A DNA stretch of 64,000 nucleotides, taken from positions 5,130,098 to 5,194,097 of the forward strand of contig NC_061476.1 in NCBI RefSeq assembly GCF_022581195.2. Direction: 5' to 3'. Under the pieces are notes generated by a model. That model was not told the origin of the DNA. It was given only the letters and a program-made list of their open reading frames with translations, and did not search any database. Positions 1 through 10,510 of this stretch are shown here, one piece after another. Every line of letters begins with the position of its first letter. Positions within the stretch are counted from its first letter, which is position 1. A program made the translations under genes and the position numbers. This DNA is from Helicoverpa zea (lineage: Eukaryota > Arthropoda > Insecta > Lepidoptera > Noctuidae).

Positions 1-238
1 TGGCTAGACCTCCATACGGACGGCCCCGTAGGATTCCCGCTGAAGTATCCATTGAAGACGTCCCGGTGCACCCGAAGTCGTCGCTGATACCGTGCAAATA
101 TGCCAGCTCCTCTGGTGATAGCCATGTTTCTTGAAGCGCAATTATATCTGATTCAGAGCATAGTTTACGTACATCATGAAATGAACGCTTTATATTTTTA
201 CAATTAAAGCTTGCAAGTTTATATGTGTTTTTATCCAT
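1..238 (-). CDS. Non-LTR retrotransposon ORF2, N-terminal part (AP-like endonuclease)
   Basis: Reading the minus strand from an ATG at 236-238 gives 79 codons that stay open to the window edge. The start has the form of the apurinic-type endonuclease of non-LTR retrotransposons: a beta strand leading into SFNCKNIKRSF, then the DIIALQETWL signature with the catalytic Glu after Gln (residues about 32-41). The ATG lies two bases after the ORF1 stop, so ORF2 is probably translated by reinitiation. The endonuclease nicks target DNA to prime reverse transcription; the reverse transcriptase part lies outside the window. Partial at the window edge, with no break in what is visible. The exact clade (CR1/Jockey group) cannot be settled from this fragment. 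Confidence 0.85.
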   Translation of the reverse strand, partial: MDKNTYKLASFNCKNIKRSFHDVRKLCSESDIIALQETWLSPEELAYLHGISDDFGCTGTSSMDTSAGILRGRPYGGLA

Positions 239-240
239 TA

Positions 241-1482
241 TTATTTGTTTATTATGGTGCCGTCAACGGAAATAGCATTTCCGGTCGAGTGTTTCTGTTT
301 GAAATGAACAAAACGTCTGAATACAACACCTTTCGGCCATAAGTTTTCATCTAAAAATAATTGAATTTTAGATTCTGGCACGAAAAACTTGTACGCCTTA
401 TGCGATGTTTGCTTCATCAACATAATCCTTTCCAACTTTATAGCTATATTCGTTTTAGTAAGTAAGTAATCTACTATATCTTTCTCGCTCGTATTGACGT
501 CTATATTTGAAATAAAAATAGGCACTTTCCTCTCTGCAGCCTTAAAGTTGCCTATACATTCATTTGCAATGCCAATTTTACCTTTTACTCGTTTTTTGGC
601 ACGATTATATCGCACTACTGTCCATGGCTTATCATCGGTATTCTGTATCATCGTAGTTAAACCTGTTTTTAATACAGACGCCACCGTTTGTTTACACTGA
701 ACAGTCGCATCAATCAGCTGTGCGGTAGTCGGCTCCAAGACCGGTTTTTCGTTATCACCCACTAACTGAGGCGCGTTCTCTGTTAGCAACGCAACTGGCT
801 GTGATTCGCAGATACCCTCACTTAGCACTAAATTATCAACATTCGTAGATCGCTCACTAATGTTCGCTGTGTCTATAGGCGTTGAAATATAGCTCATGTA
901 TGGTGTTTCGAACCGATCTGAATGTTCAAATAGTGTCGCCTCCACGTCTAAATCATGGGTACCTTGCTTATGAGCTCCTCTTTTCTCGTGGACATTACCA
1001 AATTCACCACCGCGATCCGACAAAGATCGACCAGTTTGAAACTCCTTCCTTATATTCTTCAGATGGTCAACGGAAACATATGAAGTTTTCATCTCTCGTA
1101 CTTCGACTTCCAATACAGTAAGCCTTTTCATAAACTCGGTAACGTCCAGATGATCGAACGTGATAGGGGGTAATAGTTCAAGATTTTTAGCCACAAAAAT
1201 AGGCATATCATCCGGTTCAGCTGTCTTAAAGACACTGATAATGTCCCTGAGATTACGTACTTCCTTCCCCTGTCCTTTACGATCAGGTTTTCTCTGCTCA
1301 GCCGGTCCAGACATGGATTCAAAAAGTAACGCCTTCGACTTTTTGATGTCATCACTATCAAACTTGTCGGCACATATTTTGATTAGGCTTTCTTCATCTA
1401 TTATCGATATCTTATTTTTAATGTAACACAAGAGTTCATCAATAACCACATTGCAACTATTGCACTTTAACGTTATAGCCAT
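241..1482 (-). CDS. Non-LTR retrotransposon ORF1 (RNA-binding, gag-like protein)
   Basis: Intact 413-codon ORF starting at the ATG at 1480-1482; the frame is open for 15 more codons upstream but without an ATG. The N-terminal 110 residues, starting with a Cys-x2-Cys pair (CNSC) and an acidic helix (IDEESLIKICADKF), resemble ORF1 proteins I know from lepidopteran CR1/Jockey-like elements. The middle is hydrophilic and low-complexity. The last 80 residues (KVPIFISNIDVNTSEKDIV to FRRFVHF) look like an RRM-type fold. ORF1 proteins bind element RNA and form the ribonucleoprotein used in retrotransposition. ORF2 follows after two bases. With no stops or frameshifts, the copy looks young. Family assignment is from memory. 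Confidence 0.85.
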   Translation of the reverse strand: MAITLKCNSCNVVIDELLCYIKNKISIIDEESLIKICADKFDSDDIKKSKALLFESMSGPAEQRKPDRKGQGKEVRNLRDIISVFKTAEPDDMPIFVAKNLELLPPITFDHLDVTEFMKRLTVLEVEVREMKTSYVSVDHLKNIRKEFQTGRSLSDRGGEFGNVHEKRGAHKQGTHDLDVEATLFEHSDRFETPYMSYISTPIDTANISERSTNVDNLVLSEGICESQPVALLTENAPQLVGDNEKPVLEPTTAQLIDATVQCKQTVASVLKTGLTTMIQNTDDKPWTVVRYNRAKKRVKGKIGIANECIGNFKAAERKVPIFISNIDVNTSEKDIVDYLLTKTNIAIKLERIMLMKQTSHKAYKFFVPESKIQLFLDENLWPKGVVFRRFVHFKQKHSTGNAISVDGTIINK

Positions 1483-1911
1483 ATCTACACGTACGTTGAG
1501 CGTTGTCCGCTGCGTCGCGGACAACACGTCGTATTAATGCGCGTGCGAGCGAGACTGATGATCTATTTATATTAAAAAATGTATCTTATGTAGGCTGCTT
1601 TCTGCCTTATGTAAGCTACTGTAGGAATAAGGGTCTCATTAATTTCTGAAAACATATTTACGCCAATAAAGAATTTATACATAGTAAAAATACAATAGTA
1701 ACGTCTTTTAGATACATCTTATTATGTAAATGATTTATCTTATTATATTATTTTTTATATAATGATCTATTAGGTGCTTGTAGCCCTAAAGGTAGAAAAA
1801 TATTTTTATTAGAATAATGATGATTCTAGAATAGGAAACTTGTTATATAGATCATAATGTACACATGTACAATGTACACATGGCATGTGGTACTTTCTAT
1901 TCGTACCTATA
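1483..1911. other. 5' flank of the LINE, probable 5' UTR then unassigned AT-rich DNA
   Basis: The first 60-80 bases next to ORF1 (about 1483-1560) are GC-richer and are probably the 5' UTR of the minus-strand LINE. The rest is AT-rich with a run of small palindromes (ACATGT, GTACAC) near 1860-1885. No gene seen. The LINE 5' boundary and its target duplication cannot be fixed because the 3' end is outside the window. Confidence 0.4.
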
Positions 1912-2126
1912 TAGTTATCGGCACGAATCTTGTGCTCTGACCTTCACCTGCGCAGAAGTAATTTATTGGGTCCCTTTTGTGGTATGAAGTGAGGCGCGGG
2001 GGCGGGCTAAAGCGGTGATTGGCCCGCAGTGCATCGCGTCATAGCCGTCACTCGGGATTGGTTCTTTGCTAATAAATCACTTCCGCGCAGATGTAGGTCA
2101 GAGCTCAAGATTTGTGCCGGTAACTA
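1912..2126. mobile_element. MITE family A, complete 215-bp copy with TA target duplication
   Basis: The ends are inverted repeats of about 50 bp, starting TAGTTATCGGCACGAATCTT on the left, with a few mismatches to the right arm. Both ends are flanked by TA (1910-1911 and 2127-2128). The core is GC-rich and contains no ORF. The TA duplication suggests mobilisation by a Tc1/mariner-type transposase. A second copy, split by an errantivirus, lies at 40628-40673 and 48654-48786 in the opposite orientation. Confidence 0.8.
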
Positions 2127-3310
2127 TACGATATGTATCGCAGAAATAAATATTATTTTATATATCTGTATATGAAAACAATATATTGGCACGAGTTTTT
2201 TTCAAATGCTCGTACGAGTCATACCGTTTTCGCCGTACAAATACACAGTTTCCTAAAAATTGTATGACAGCTATATCTAAAAACACCTCAATTTTAAAAG
2301 CAGTCTGAAAAGTCTATATTTTTCAACGTTTTCAACTTCAAGCAGATTGTAGATAATATAACAGCTAAATAAAAAAGATAATTAACTAAAAAAAAATACT
2401 TAGCCAAGCTAAAAATTTCTACCCAGCATATTTTCGTAACCATACGCCAAATACAAATACAAAAAAGTTTTACACACAAAAAATAATTGAATTCTCTAAA
2501 TTCTTAATCGTTCCATTTCAGTCCTTCGAAATTCAAAAGATATCGTTCGGGCAAGATTGGCAATTATAAAAAATGGGCCCAAAATTGTGCTCGATAAAAG
2601 GGGGACAGGCCGTTTGTCCCAAAGGACCGTGCACGTACACTTTAGGCAAACTTTCATGTGAAAACAGCATGAAATTGACAATGTTTCAGTGATGTACTAC
2701 AGAACATGTTAGATTAAATTTATTTTGTACGTACATTTAAATTGTGTAGTTACAGTTTTAGTTGGATTTTAGTGCGAGTACATTTTATATTTTTTGTTTG
2801 TTTTAAAATGACAAAGCTTTTGCGAATATAACTAAAATTTTGTCCAAAATATATATTCTTGGTTTAGACCTTCTCTAAACCTGGCTTAACTTGTCCATAT
2901 TCGGGAGTACCAACATAAGTTTCATCAAAATTGGTTCAGTCATTAAACCATATTTCAGTTGACATTTTAGCAGACATCTTAAAATTTTTATTTCTGCACA
3001 TCGATGTTGTGTAAAAATAGTACCCTTTCAAAAAAAAAGGTAAGATAAACGACGTAACAAAATATGTACAGTCACAGTGCGTAAAGAAAATCCGTCTCCA
3101 GCGCCTGTAAAAGTTTAAATGAAAATTAGACATTTTCATGTAAGTTGTAGCTTGTGTTACCGTATAATAAGATGACTTTTAAACTTTATTCTAACTTAAA
3201 TTAAGCTTATTTTTTAAATGTTACGCTCGTATCCCGAGGTCGGTTTTTAGGACTTTAAAAAATTTGAAATGTCGTGTTTTTTTTTTAAGCTTATTAATGT
3301 GGGAAAGAAT
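2127..3310. other. Unassigned AT-rich DNA
   Basis: No gene, RNA or clear repeat boundary seen. Short ORFs here lack domain features. Confidence 0.5.
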
Positions 3311-3375
3311 CATCATCTACCTAGCCTTTTCCCAACTATGTTGGGGTCGGCTTCCAGTCTAACCGGTTGCAGCTG
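3311..3375 (-). repeat. 5S-derived SINE family, 3' tail fragment
   Basis: Reverse complement of the family tail: GCAGC..., then the GACTGGAAGCCGACCCC motif, then CCCAACATAGTTGGGAAAAG and an ATGAT-type end. Only the last 65 bp remain. See the complete description at 22765-22974. Confidence 0.7.
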
Positions 3376-4522
3376 TTAATGTGGGATAGATATACTGGGT
3401 AAAATGTAGCCCCAGTTAGTAGTTTCGAAATGGATTTAACAGTAAAATGTAGCGTTCTTAGTAAAGCCATTCGAGGATGTTTTTATTCGGTACCATTTAA
3501 TGGTGAATTCTCCAAAATTGATATGAATAAATGTTATTGCTTTTAGTCTTATGTAACATACAATATTGCTGCAAACATTACATAAATTATTGTCAAGAGT
3601 TCAAACTTTAAAAACGGTCTATTTTATAAAAACTTTGACATAGATCAAATTAAAATTTGCTTGACACTACATTTTTTAAATACATATTAAGTGACAAGAT
3701 TAATATTGCAGTTTTTTCGCTAATTCATAGTTTTTTGCTAAGTCTAGGTGTCATTGTTTTTATAGTGCCTAAGCGTTTCTCAGAATTAAAATAACAGTCT
3801 TAACATTTTAATCTTCAAATTAGCTTGTTAGGCTGATTGTTAATTTATTCAGAAATCTAGACAAAAATTCTGTCAAAAGAAAGGTCTTTCTTGAACAATC
3901 AATAATTTTGAAATCAAAATTCAGGCCCCAATCAACACTGAAATAAAAAACCAAAATTCACCGTGAAACACAAAAATTACATCCTTTAACTATGAGAAAG
4001 TCAAAAACAATTATATTAGTTATAAAAGCAATCAAAATATAACCGTTGTTTTATATAACAGTTAAAAAATAACTACAGACCGGCTGCCAAATTTAATTTC
4101 ATAGTATTTAACGTTGATCGGTTACGGCATTGTGATAGTCGGTTTTTTACAAAGATTTTTACGCATCGGTTCACTGGTATATGTTAAGTGAACCGTGGTT
4201 AAGTTATTTTGTATCCCATTGGTTAGTACTTACTTACGCATATACTTGTTACACTTGGGTGCTTAAGATACCGGATTAGATTGAAATATATACCTAGAAA
4301 AAAGAAAGAAAGAAAAAATATTTAGTGACACAAGCCATACGTACACATAGAAATAAAAAATATATAGGTAACAAAAGGTTGCGCCAAATAGGACCAGTTT
4401 AGCATTATGCCATACAGCTAGTGTCTGACACTGGTTTTTAACTGGACCTATGAGGAGTTGCGGGTGTCGATTGTATGAAATGATTTAACCACATAATTTT
4501 ATACCTACTTGATATCATATGC
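3376..4522. other. Unassigned AT-rich DNA
   Basis: No supported gene. The stretch contains a (GAAA)n-like microsatellite near 4298-4316 and scattered ATATA runs. Confidence 0.5.
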
Positions 4523-4590
4523 CCTGCCTTTTCCCAACTATGTTGGGATCGGCTTCCAGTCTAACCGGATGCAGCTGAGTACCAGTGTTT
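4523..4590 (-). repeat. 5S-derived SINE family, 3' tail fragment
   Basis: Same tail motif as at 3311-3375 in the same orientation, extending slightly further to the CTCAGCTGCAT segment. 5'-truncated. Confidence 0.7.
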
Positions 4591-5107
4591 ACCTACTTAC
4601 TTAGGTATAATATTATAAAATAGTATTGAACCTTGTAACATATTATGATATTGCGATAACTAAAATTGAAAAATGTATACATACGTATTTTCTTTTAAGA
4701 CGATAACAAAAACAGGCAGGTGATAACCAGAATTTCTATACTTAGTCGGTTAGAATGTCTAACAATTCGACATTTCAATAATATTCTGTAAATCTCAACC
4801 GGAATTTCTCCTATTTATAGAACCTTCGGTTAGAATAACGAACGGTAACAATAACTCATGCCATGATACGGATCGATAGGTCGCCGGTTCAAATCTGCGG
4901 TAAATTATTGCTGAGGAATCTATTTATAATTTCTATTTAATTAACTGGCGGGATAAATAAGGAAGGAAAATTCAGAGGTATTGGAATTCGAGAAAAGCTA
5001 ATATACCGATTTGAACAATAAGAAACAGGATTAAAATTCAGTAAGAATATTATATTGCAAACAAATGTATGCGGTGTCCAAAAAATGTGGTAAGGTAATT
5101 AAAAAAA

Positions 5108-5183
5108 CGCTGATCTCTCTCTGCTCGTGTCGGATTGAGGTCTCATCGGACTGTGACAGTAGATGAATAGGGAATGCACCTAT
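5108..5183 (+). repeat. tRNA-derived SINE, internal fragment
   Basis: Matches, with several differences, the internal part of the SINE at 56749-57122: the stretches GATCTCT, CGTGTCGGATTG, CTCATCGG and AATAGGGAATGCACCT occur in the same order. The fragment ends exactly where the MITE at 5184 begins, so that MITE apparently landed in this SINE copy. Confidence 0.65.
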
Positions 5184-5439
5184 CGACTGCAAGCAAGCAA
5201 TACCTCCTATCTGACATTTTTGTTTCAAAAAACCAAAAAACTTGTATCTACCATAAACTACCTTTAGATTCAAAATAAAAACAAAAAACTTTATTAATCA
5301 ATACTATGCTTAGAAAAAGAAAACTTGGATTTTCAGTATCTCATTATACCTTCCTCGGAATAAGGATTTTATTAAGTTTTATTGTTCCCCTTTAAAATCC
5401 ACCCGGAGTCAGATAGGAGGTATTGCTTGCTTGCAGTCG
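5184..5439. mobile_element. MITE family B, 256 bp, 32-bp perfect terminal inverted repeats
   Basis: The left arm starts CGACTGCAAGCAAGCAATAC and the right arm is its exact reverse complement over about 32 bp (5408-5439). A CTAT duplication flanks the element (5180-5183 and 5440-5443). The interior is AT-rich with no coding capacity. Superfamily not assigned. Confidence 0.75.
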
Positions 5440-6860
5440 CTATGACCCCAACTGGGTGATCTCCTCATATTATTATTTATTTTAAAAACATATTTATGTA
5501 AAAATAGTAGATACGCGTCGGCACGGGTTTACACATAGCATAATTGTGTTTGCGCCTAAAGATTGCAATTTTACGGACATTCAAGAAATTTTCGTACGTC
5601 ATATCTGTTACCTACCTACAGTTGCTATATCCAGTAGATCAGAAGAAATATTTGAGTGCGTCATAATACCGCACACTGTTGGAATCTCGCCTTTACGTTT
5701 TCATGGAAACACATGACGTTTATCAACGCACTTGAAATTGATAGATAAGTAGTAGGGTAGATTGAAACTAGAGAATGTTATGGTGATGTGTATGTTTATC
5801 TGAGTCGTCTCTGAAGTACTTATCAAGAAGTGGGTGACACCGTAGGAAGCAATTAGTCTCAAATTATTAGAAGTGAGTATAGGTATGGGACTTGAGACTG
5901 CGATTCGCAGAATCGACGCCCGTTTGACAGCTGTGTAAACAAACCTTTCAGATTAGATAAGAAACGCACAATTTATATTATTTTAGATATTGTTAATCTG
6001 AGTTAGATTCGCCCTAAACGATTTGTAGGCTGTAATGGTAATATATGATTATTCGGGAAACAAAAATTATATGGCAATGGCTCAGACGCATAGAATTGAT
6101 GTAAGTATACAAAAGTCCCTGGATTTCCTTGGCGTGCGATAGAAAAAAAACATGATCATCACAACATCTTTTCCTGACATTGACTCGGCCAACAACTTTC
6201 TGAAATAAAATTATTTATTAGTCGTTATTTTTTTTCGCTTTTTAACATGGGTAACCTATACCCGAAAGTTAGTCAAACATCTGGTATTTTTACAAAACAA
6301 TACTTTCCCGCGTTAGACCGTGTATCTGGTCCAAACTTTCGGAACCTTCCAAAACGTGACATTTACATATTTCCCTTTTTTTCCATACAGCGACGTATTT
6401 ACCGACATTTTGGGGTCCCCAAATATATTTTGTAGAAATTGTTATGAAGGCTGGGAGAAAAATGTGAGTTGTTATTTTATAATGGCTAATTGGAATATTT
6501 TCTTTTGCATTTTCCTTAACAAATATTTTTGTTAGTTTATTTTATTATACATTTGTTAGTGTAGGTACGTTATAATGATGTAGGCATTCGAAAAAAAAAT
6601 TTCACCTTCAGTGTATCTAGTAAAAGATAAGTCAATTGGCAATACAAATAAAAATTCATAATTAAAAACATTATTTACCACAAATTACGAGTATTTCACT
6701 AGGTAAAAAAATAAGCTGATTTCTATGAAATCCATTTTTACAACTATACCACATTTGTATACTATGATTTGGGGCCCAGTTGAACTCGAAGTCCAGCCCT
6801 GACTTTGACCCACTGAAATATTGAAGCTCGGGTTTTTCATGAAAATTGTCTGTTTGTTTC
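5440..6860. other. Unassigned DNA between MITE B and the protease region
   Basis: AT-rich, with several short unsupported ORFs (for example 6247-6435 plus) that lack recognisable domains. No gene called. Confidence 0.5.
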
Positions 6861-6868
6861 AGGTAAGG
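6845..6868 (+). promoter_or_regulatory. Candidate recursive splice site (acceptor abutting donor)
   Basis: A pyrimidine-rich tract (TTGTCTGTTTGTTTCAG) is followed directly by GTAAGG, with the junction at 6862/6863. This is the form of insect ratcheting points, where an intron is removed in steps through a zero-length exon. A second plus-strand site with a stronger tract is at 53925/53926. The motif is seen; function is inference. Confidence 0.35.
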
Positions 6869-7102
6869 CAACACATCTCAAGTAAAGTTTTTGTAAATAA
6901 TAGCGGTAAGGAAGATGTCGTGAATGGCAGACATGATTAAGGAAGTATTTTCTTAGTTTTTTGCTGGTGGTAAGTTTTTGTACCTACATTGAAGTTAAGG
7001 TTGACTGACTGCCAGGTCGTGAGTTCAGAGTTTTTGATCATAAAAAAGTACATCGTATCACCCACATTCTTCAGAATACAGGAAAGAAAGGTTAATATAA
7101 CC

Positions 7103-7108
7103 TTTATT
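7103..7108 (-). terminator. Polyadenylation signal AATAAA of the serine protease gene
   Basis: On the minus strand an AATAAA hexamer lies about 75 bases after the protease stop codon, a normal spacing for a short 3' UTR. Confidence 0.55.
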
Positions 7109-7180
7109 TACAAAAACAGCCGGAAATACGTATACTTGAATATATTTTTCATATTTACACAACACTTAAGATCACATATT

Positions 7181-8101
7181 TCAAGCCCCAGGCCACACTA
7201 TATTCTCAATCCATTCCACATACTGCGAAACCCTCGTATACACTCCTGGACTCATCTTCCTCCCACAATCTCTTCCAAAAGAGGTCACACCAACAATGGT
7301 ATGGAGAGGAAAGTTATGAACGCAGTCTACTCTCTCTTCCATTATCTGCATAGGACCCCCTGAATCTCCCTGACACGTATCTCGACCACCATGTTCATAA
7401 TCACCAGCACAGATCTGATTCTCCGTGATACCATCAGCTAACAACTTCTTCTTGATCAAGAACTTCATGGACCTGTTACAAACTTCACTGGAAATCACAT
7501 CAACATCAACTTTCATAAGCGTCTGGCTTCCATATGTGGCTACTGATGCGGTCTTACCAAAGCCTATGACTGTTAAGTTGGTTTGACTTATGTTTTCTCC
7601 AAGATGTAAGCAAGCAATTCTTATGTCTCTGCTTAAAACGAAACTTGGAGTCGCTCTCATCAGCGCTATGTCATGATACTTAGAAGGTGGCTTATAATTC
7701 GGATGGGGAATGATTTCAGCCACCTTTCTCTCTTGGACCAGTTCATCAACTTCGTCGAACTCGAAGGTAGCGGTTCCAATCCTCATGATGCTTGCAGGAC
7801 CGGCGTCTCGGTCTTCAGTGCAGTGGGCGGCTGTGAGGACCCATTTCTCACTAATCAGACTGCCTCCACACTTCCACGCAGGTGGTTCTGGTGGTGACCT
7901 CCGAAATCCAATTAGAACCATATGAGGGTATAGAAGAAAGTCTACTGGTACTCTCACTCTTTGTTTTGGAAACAATATGTTATGACACTCTAACATCAGC
8001 TGTCCATAGTTTTTACAGGCTCTGAAAGCCTTTTCACCAACTCCATACCCTTTGAGTAATAATGAAAACAGAATAACCACTCTCACTAGAACATAAATCA
8101 T
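7181..8101 (-). CDS. Trypsin-like serine protease, secreted, single exon (snake-like)
   Basis: 306-residue S1A protease. I start at the ATG at 8099-8101 because the frame extends further upstream only to a GTG codon, and because a hydrophobic signal peptide (IYVLVRVVILFSLLL) begins right there. The triad is complete: His93 in LTAAHC, Asp144 in DIALM, Ser247 in GDSGGP. Asp six residues before the Ser (S1 pocket) predicts cleavage after Arg or Lys. The C-terminal PGVYTRVSQYVEWI helix is intact. The N-terminal RACKNYGQLMLEC block and YPHMVLIGF resemble lepidopteran 'snake-like' or venom-protease-like proteins. Odd point: no I/V-V-G-G activation site is visible before YPHM (KQRVRVPVDFLL instead), so zymogen activation may be non-canonical. 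There is no clip domain and no intron. A retrocopy or an ordinary single-exon paralogue are both possible. Confidence 0.9.
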   Translation of the reverse strand: MIYVLVRVVILFSLLLKGYGVGEKAFRACKNYGQLMLECHNILFPKQRVRVPVDFLLYPHMVLIGFRRSPPEPPAWKCGGSLISEKWVLTAAHCTEDRDAGPASIMRIGTATFEFDEVDELVQERKVAEIIPHPNYKPPSKYHDIALMRATPSFVLSRDIRIACLHLGENISQTNLTVIGFGKTASVATYGSQTLMKVDVDVISSEVCNRSMKFLIKKKLLADGITENQICAGDYEHGGRDTCQGDSGGPMQIMEERVDCVHNFPLHTIVGVTSFGRDCGRKMSPGVYTRVSQYVEWIENIVWPGA

Positions 8102-8590
8102 TTTAACAGCACTTACTGCTTCATTGTTTTGTAAATAAACATTATGTTGCACTAATTAGCATCCCCCTTTAATTAATGCTTTTCACAACCCCATTTCCGT
8201 CTCACAGGACTAATTTCTGAGTCAGAATTTTTATTGGTCCTTTTATTTTCGATAAATTTTTACAAATCTGTTTCATGTTTCATGTATAATATGCTAAGGA
8301 GCGCACGCGCACGGCCGTTATCACAGATTAACCACGGCAACTGAGTGCTTTGGGTGTACAGCCGTAATTTTAATCTGACCGTAGCTAATCAATATCCATT
8401 GGTAATTGCAATAAAAATGAGCCGATTCCGTTAATTTGTGCCATTATTTTTTCGTTAATTGAAATTTTGATATGAATGGTATGTATTTGTTTATTTAATT
8501 ATCGAATACAATCGTTATTTTAAGAAGGAAAAATATACTACTGGTATGATATATTTCGATATAACTCGTTACGGGTAGTCAGAAGCATGA
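8102..8590. other. Upstream region of the serine protease
   Basis: Should contain the promoter of the minus-strand protease. AT-rich with an ATAAAAGG-like stretch in minus sense near 8235-8245 that could act as a TATA element; no firm call. A GC-rich patch lies at 8300-8320. Confidence 0.35.
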
Positions 8591-8592
8591 AA

Positions 8593-8730
8593 TTCTGACA
8601 ACCAGTTACCATGGATATCAGTTCGCTCGGGTAACGGTTCGAGGTCAGATAAGCAGTCACTCCATATAAAAACTGTATATACTCAGCTGCGTCTGCTAAG
8701 ACTGGAAGCCGACCCCAACATAGTTTGAAA
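8593..8730 (+). repeat. 5S-derived SINE family, diverged body and tail
   Basis: Contains the family order GGGTAAC, GAGGTCAGATAAGCAGTCACTCC, ACTCAGCTGCGTC and GACTGGAAGCCGACCCC. The tail stops in the middle of AACATAGTTTG, where another repeat (8728-9297) begins, so it was interrupted or used as the target. Confidence 0.65.
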
Positions 8731-9297
8731 AACCGGCCAAGTGCGAGTCGGACTCGTGCACGAAGGGTTCCGTAAATTACAGTTAAATCAACCTATCTCA
8801 AAAACTATAAGAGATACTTTGATCAAACCAAAAATCGTTGAAAGAGTTAATTAGCATGCATCACCTCTATTTTTTTTAGAATTTTATACCCCGTAGTTAT
8901 AAAAATAGAGGGGGGGGGGACATACTTTTTACGACTTTGAGAGCTGATATCTCAAAAACCGTTCACTTTAAGAAAAATGTTTTTTAGAAAACTTTATATC
9001 ATTTTAAAAGACCTTTCCATTGATACCCCACACGGGTATGTACATCGAAAAAAAAAATTTCATCCCTCAGTTACATGTATGGGGGGCCCCACCCCCAATT
9101 CTTTTTTTTACTATTTAGTGTCATATTTTTGTAGCGGTTCATACAACACATATTCCCATCAAATTTCATCACTGTAGTACTTATAGTTTCCGAGTAAATC
9201 GGCTGTGACAGACGGACAGACGGACAGACGGACAGACGGACATGACGAAACTATAAGGGTTCCGTTTTTGCCATTTTGGCTACGGAACCCTAAAAAG
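8728..9297 (+). repeat. Dispersed lepidopteran repeat starting ACCGGCCAAGTGCGAGTC
   Basis: Begins AAAAACCGGCCAAGTGCGAG and ends with an inverted pair around GGGTTCCGTTTTTGCC and TACGGAACCCT. Shorter relatives are at 26433-26714 and 57995-58225. Contains a (GACGGACA)n run. I see no ORF. I know the motif as common in moths but cannot name its class safely. Confidence 0.7.
9205..9243 (+). repeat. Tandem GACGGACA microsatellite
   Basis: About four and a half copies of an 8-bp unit (GACAGACG) inside the dispersed repeat at 8728-9297. Other members have a shorter run at the same place. Confidence 0.85.
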
Positions 9298-10310
9298 TGA
9301 CAATTCAGGAGAATGTCTTTGCAAAAAATTGGAAAAGAAAGCGGAACCTTAAAACAACCTTACAAAAGAAAAGTATACAAATTGATTCAAGTTCTACACA
9401 CAATTTCTTAGAGAAATTCTTATAAGCCTTGCAGCGATTCTGTATCCAACAGGCTATTTTAATAAGCTTGTAGCAGTTTTTGATTCTAAGAACGGATCTG
9501 GGTTTATGTTTTTGATTGAAAAAATATATACGGATTCTAATTTCGCTTTATTTCATGTTATTCTACGAAACACAAATGCGATCGTCTTTTGTCAATCATG
9601 TATCTACCTGTTTCCCGGTACTTACACTTTTTGCTTAGTGCTTCATACAGATTTAGACATTTTCATGCAAGCATAGCAGAAAGATATATATTTTTCCCTT
9701 CAATATAATAAAATGAGCCACATTCCACCATCTTAATGCTTGCGGTTTGTCAAAACATAGCTACAACGGGTTCAATTTATAACAGTTTTCATACAGTTTA
9801 CCTACATAGTAAATTAAATTACATATTTCATTGTTGACTGGACATAAAGATTATAGTTATAGAGTAAGTAGTATGACACATTTATTTTTATTTCACTACA
9901 TAAAAATATATTGTCAGCATACAGTCTTTATTTAACATTACATAGTGCAGGAGTTATTGAGAGTAACATCCACTGTTTTTTTATAGTTAAAAACTCCATT
10001 TATTTTTCATTGTATAATAATTTAATTTCGTACCCTAAGTGCCACTCTGTATCAAGGGATTTAAAAACATATGAAGGTATACAGGTACGGATAAAACCAA
10101 TTAAGATTATTAAATCGAAAATCTATTACTGAGATAAAGAAAACCGGTTACATTTCTGACAAAAAAAAAATGGGAAAGCGATTACGATTTCACCCTTAGG
10201 ATACGTTTTTGAATTACGCAATATTGTTTCGTTTCTCAAAGAATTGAAACGGACAAATTCGAGCTTGGATCCTTTGGAAGGTTCCGTACCTAAACATTAC
10301 TGAAAAACAC
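9298..10310. other. Unassigned AT-rich DNA
   Basis: No gene or clear repeat. The short ORF at 9911-10132 is unsupported. Confidence 0.5.
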
Positions 10311-10317
10311 TGTTTAT

Positions 10318-10500
10318 GTTTATGTGATGACTCGCTTCTGCTAGCGGTGTCACCCGCCTCTTCAAACGCAAGAACTTCCCGCATCCGGATAAACGTAAAA
10401 CGTTATGCCTACAATATATGGTTATGATTTTTACGCTATATATTTGCCAAATATCATAAAAATCAGCCTTTTTTACGGACAGGAGTAACAAAATTACACA
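10318..10500 (-). repeat. Diverged Helitron-like tail fragment
   Basis: In minus sense it reads toward GGGTGACACCGCTAGCAGAAG, similar to the 3' ends of the Helitron-like copies at 16296 and 33722. Boundaries are lost; a (CA)n run closes it at 10497-10510. Confidence 0.35.
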
Positions 10501-10510
10501 CACACACACT

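Noticed and set aside
4845..4910. tRNA-like stretch with GGTTCAAATCT (B-box-like) near 4877
   Set aside because: No acceptor stem or cloverleaf could be drawn and the A box is weak; at most an old SINE trace.
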